From the NCBI GenBank assembly GCA_934373235.1, contig CAKROW010000102.1:1-7418 (forward strand): 7,418 nucleotides of DNA. Reading direction: 5' to 3'. The stretch comes from an uncultured Blautia sp. GTDB taxonomy: Bacteria; Bacillota; Clostridia; Lachnospirales; Lachnospiraceae. Below, one piece after another: positions 5,926-7,418 of this stretch (positions are counted from its first letter, which is position 1; every line of letters begins with the position of its first letter). Below the pieces are notes generated by a model. That model saw only the letters and a program-made list of their open reading frames with translations. It was not told where the DNA came from and did no database searches. The translations under genes and the position numbers were made by a program.

Positions 5926-6477
5926 CTATGAATTCTGTTTTTCACGGAAAAGGATCATGGAAAACCACAAAATGCTATTTCCGCCCAGATTGTATTCCAT
6001 TTGTTTCCGTTCCACAATATCCTGCACCACCACCCCGTAACTTTCCAGACATGGATGCATGTGCTCCGGAAAACGGCATGGTTTTCCGTCCAGGTATGCA
6101 CAGTGCCTGCAGTAATCACAGGATTCTGTGGAGAGGATAAATGTCTCGTACCCTTCACCTTTCAGATAATCTGCTGTCTTTTCGGTGAGATCCTCATGTG
6201 CCATTCTGGTTGAGAGCATCTCCTCCATGTTCATGATATCGGACACCTCTGCCACACTGGAAAAAAATACTGCCTGCGGATAGCTGTGGATCCGCTTTTC
6301 ACACTCCGGAAGTGTTCCCACTGCAGGTGGACAGGCCCAGGTACTTCCATATCGGACACATTCCTGTTTGCAGATGGTCCGTACCCTGGACTCCACGGAC
6401 ACTTCCGCTGTATCCAGGATCCGATACTCATAAATCGGGTACTGTGCAATAAATTCCTCAAATTTATCTTTGTTCAT
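5926..6477 (-). CDS. DUF2284 cysteine-rich predicted metal-binding protein
   Basis: This 183-residue cytosolic protein belongs to the DUF2284 family of predicted metal-binding proteins, whose biochemical role is unknown. It has nine cysteines in a characteristic layout. The first group is C36-x3-C40, followed by YGSTWACPP with C49 and then C59. The second is a CxxCxxC cluster (C120, C123, C126), then PCRFP with C134 and HPCLES with C143. The spacing suggests an iron-sulfur cluster or zinc sites, which is an inference. There is no signal peptide or membrane segment. The ATG at 6477 is preceded by AGGATGAGGAAAG, a good ribosome binding site. The gene follows dus by 22 bp and ends in TAG directly at the base of a long hairpin (5885-5925), which may close the dus-DUF2284 transcription unit. 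The family assignment is secure, but the function is not known. Confidence 0.9.
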   Translation of the reverse strand: MNKDKFEEFIAQYPIYEYRILDTAEVSVESRVRTICKQECVRYGSTWACPPAVGTLPECEKRIHSYPQAVFFSSVAEVSDIMNMEEMLSTRMAHEDLTEKTADYLKGEGYETFILSTESCDYCRHCAYLDGKPCRFPEHMHPCLESYGVVVQDIVERKQMEYNLGGNSILWFSMILFREKQNS

Positions 6478-6499
6478 CTTTCCTCATCCTTTTTTGTGT

Positions 6500-7418
6500 T
6501 CAGACTGGATCCTGGTCTCTTAAAAGGCTTATGACAGCCCCTTCATATTCTCCGAAATGTTGTGATTTTCGGATCTTTTTGAGATATTTACTGTATGAGG
6601 TAAAACCAGGTGCCATATAACTCCATAATTCTTTCATGCGGAACAGTACATTCCGTTCTCCGGAAAGAAGTTCCTGATACTGATGGTAGATTTTGTCATG
6701 GAACAGGCGGAGCTTTTCTTTATGATCTGCTGCGGGATTTTTTTCTGTGATTTCATCCAGAAGCCATGGTCTGGCGATAATCCCCCGTCCGTACATCATG
6801 CTGTCTGCCTCCGGAAACATGGCTGAAACCCTTTTCTGTTCCTCTGCCGAAAACAGATTTCCATTGTATCCAAGAGGAATCTTCAGGGTATCTTCTGCCT
6901 TTTTAAAAGCATGATACCTTGGAATTCCCTTATACTGGTCTTTCAGAAGCCTGGGATGGATGATCAGCTCATGAATGGGATACTTTCTGTAAATATCAAG
7001 AAGCCTGTCCCAATCCTCCTCGTAATCTGTTCCGATTCTTGTTTTTATGGAAATCTTCAGGTCTGTATGTCCGTAGATATGATCCAGAAAACGATCAAGT
7101 TCCTCAGGCTCACCCAGAAATCCTGCTCCCTTTTTCTTGGAAGTCACAGTCCCTGACGGACAGCCAAGATTCAGATTAACTTCTCTGTGTCCGTATTCTT
7201 CCTGAAAGATCCGGGCTGTGTTAAGAAAATCCTCTGCATTATTGGTAAGGATCTGAGGGATCACCTTGAGTCCCTGGTTTGTTTCCGGCGATACCTCATT
7301 GATTTCCTTGAAGCTCAGCCTTTTGTTTGGCTTGGCTGTGATAAAAGGAGTAAAATATTTATCCATGGGTGTGAAAATCTCATGATATGCCTGACGGTAT
7401 ACCCAGTTGGTTATTCCC
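6500..7418 (-). CDS. dus: tRNA-dihydrouridine synthase, N-terminus cut by window edge
   Basis: This is an FMN-dependent enzyme of the Dus family, which reduces specific uridines in tRNA to dihydrouridine using NAD(P)H. The open frame runs to the right edge and encodes about 305 residues. The first visible residues, GITNWVYRQAYHEIF, match the family's N-terminal 'APMEGIT' strand, so only about 10 residues should be missing and the ATG at 7366 is an internal methionine. Numbering from the first visible residue, the NLGCPS motif carries the catalytic cysteine near residue 86, SIKTRIG carries the FMN-contacting lysine near 125, and IHPRL carries a conserved histidine near 154. The phosphate-binding loops GYNGN (about 183) and YGRGIIARPWL (about 209) follow. 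These form a TIM barrel, and the last 80 or so residues form the helical tRNA-binding domain. The stop is TGA, 22 bp before the DUF2284 gene, so the two are probably co-transcribed. The family call is firm, but which uridine position it modifies cannot be read from the sequence. Confidence 0.95.
   Translation of the reverse strand, partial: GITNWVYRQAYHEIFTPMDKYFTPFITAKPNKRLSFKEINEVSPETNQGLKVIPQILTNNAEDFLNTARIFQEEYGHREVNLNLGCPSGTVTSKKKGAGFLGEPEELDRFLDHIYGHTDLKISIKTRIGTDYEEDWDRLLDIYRKYPIHELIIHPRLLKDQYKGIPRYHAFKKAEDTLKIPLGYNGNLFSAEEQKRVSAMFPEADSMMYGRGIIARPWLLDEITEKNPAADHKEKLRLFHDKIYHQYQELLSGERNVLFRMKELWSYMAPGFTSYSKYLKKIRKSQHFGEYEGAVISLLRDQDPV

Noticed and set aside
7364..7366. ATG at 7366 as the true dus start
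   Set aside because: The frame stays open to the window edge and the upstream residues match the conserved Dus N-terminus, so this methionine is internal.

Overview
The window is a dense run of bacterial housekeeping and sporulation genes, all on the minus strand. They are transcribed from the right edge towards the left edge. I see no mobile element, CRISPR array, tRNA or rRNA. The largest non-coding gap is 44 bp (5882-5925), so no stretch over 300 bases lacks a gene. The content points to a spore-forming Firmicute of the Clostridia, most likely a gut Lachnospiraceae. The reasons are the paired sporulation genes yqfC and yqfD next to phoH and ybeY, strong AAGGAG-type ribosome binding sites, moderate GC by eye, and proB-DUF896-formyl-THF cyclo-ligase-proA in a row. 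The taxonomic placement is an inference from gene content and order.

In transcription order, the right part (7418-5926) holds a tRNA-dihydrouridine synthase whose start lies outside the window, then a cysteine-rich DUF2284 protein. A perfect 15-bp inverted repeat (5885-5925) begins immediately after the DUF2284 stop and contains the Shine-Dalgarno sequence of the next gene. The middle part (5881-2878) is yqfC, yqfD, phoH and ybeY, with gaps of a few bases or short overlaps. The B. subtilis order around these genes is yqfC-yqfD-phoH-pgpH(yqfF)-ybeY. Here pgpH is absent between phoH and ybeY, which share an ATGA overlap. The left part (2844-1) is a secreted DUF3048 (YerB-like) protein, proB, a small DUF896 protein, 5-formyltetrahydrofolate cyclo-ligase and the first 39 codons of proA, cut by the left edge.

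The clearest anomaly is yqfD. Its reading frame covers the full family length (5601-4378, 407 codons before the final stop) but is broken by one in-frame TAA at 4962-4960. The same frame continues past the stop with well-formed YqfD sequence. Ordinary genes here also end in TAA, so the codon has not been reassigned. The options are a recent nonsense mutation, a base-call error, or a split or read-through protein. Functionally, proB and proA give the first two steps of proline synthesis. ybeY, phoH and dus belong to RNA metabolism. yqfC and yqfD belong to the mother-cell sporulation programme. I did not find a convincing novel system. The two items most worth checking are the yqfD stop and the hairpin over the yqfC ribosome binding site.
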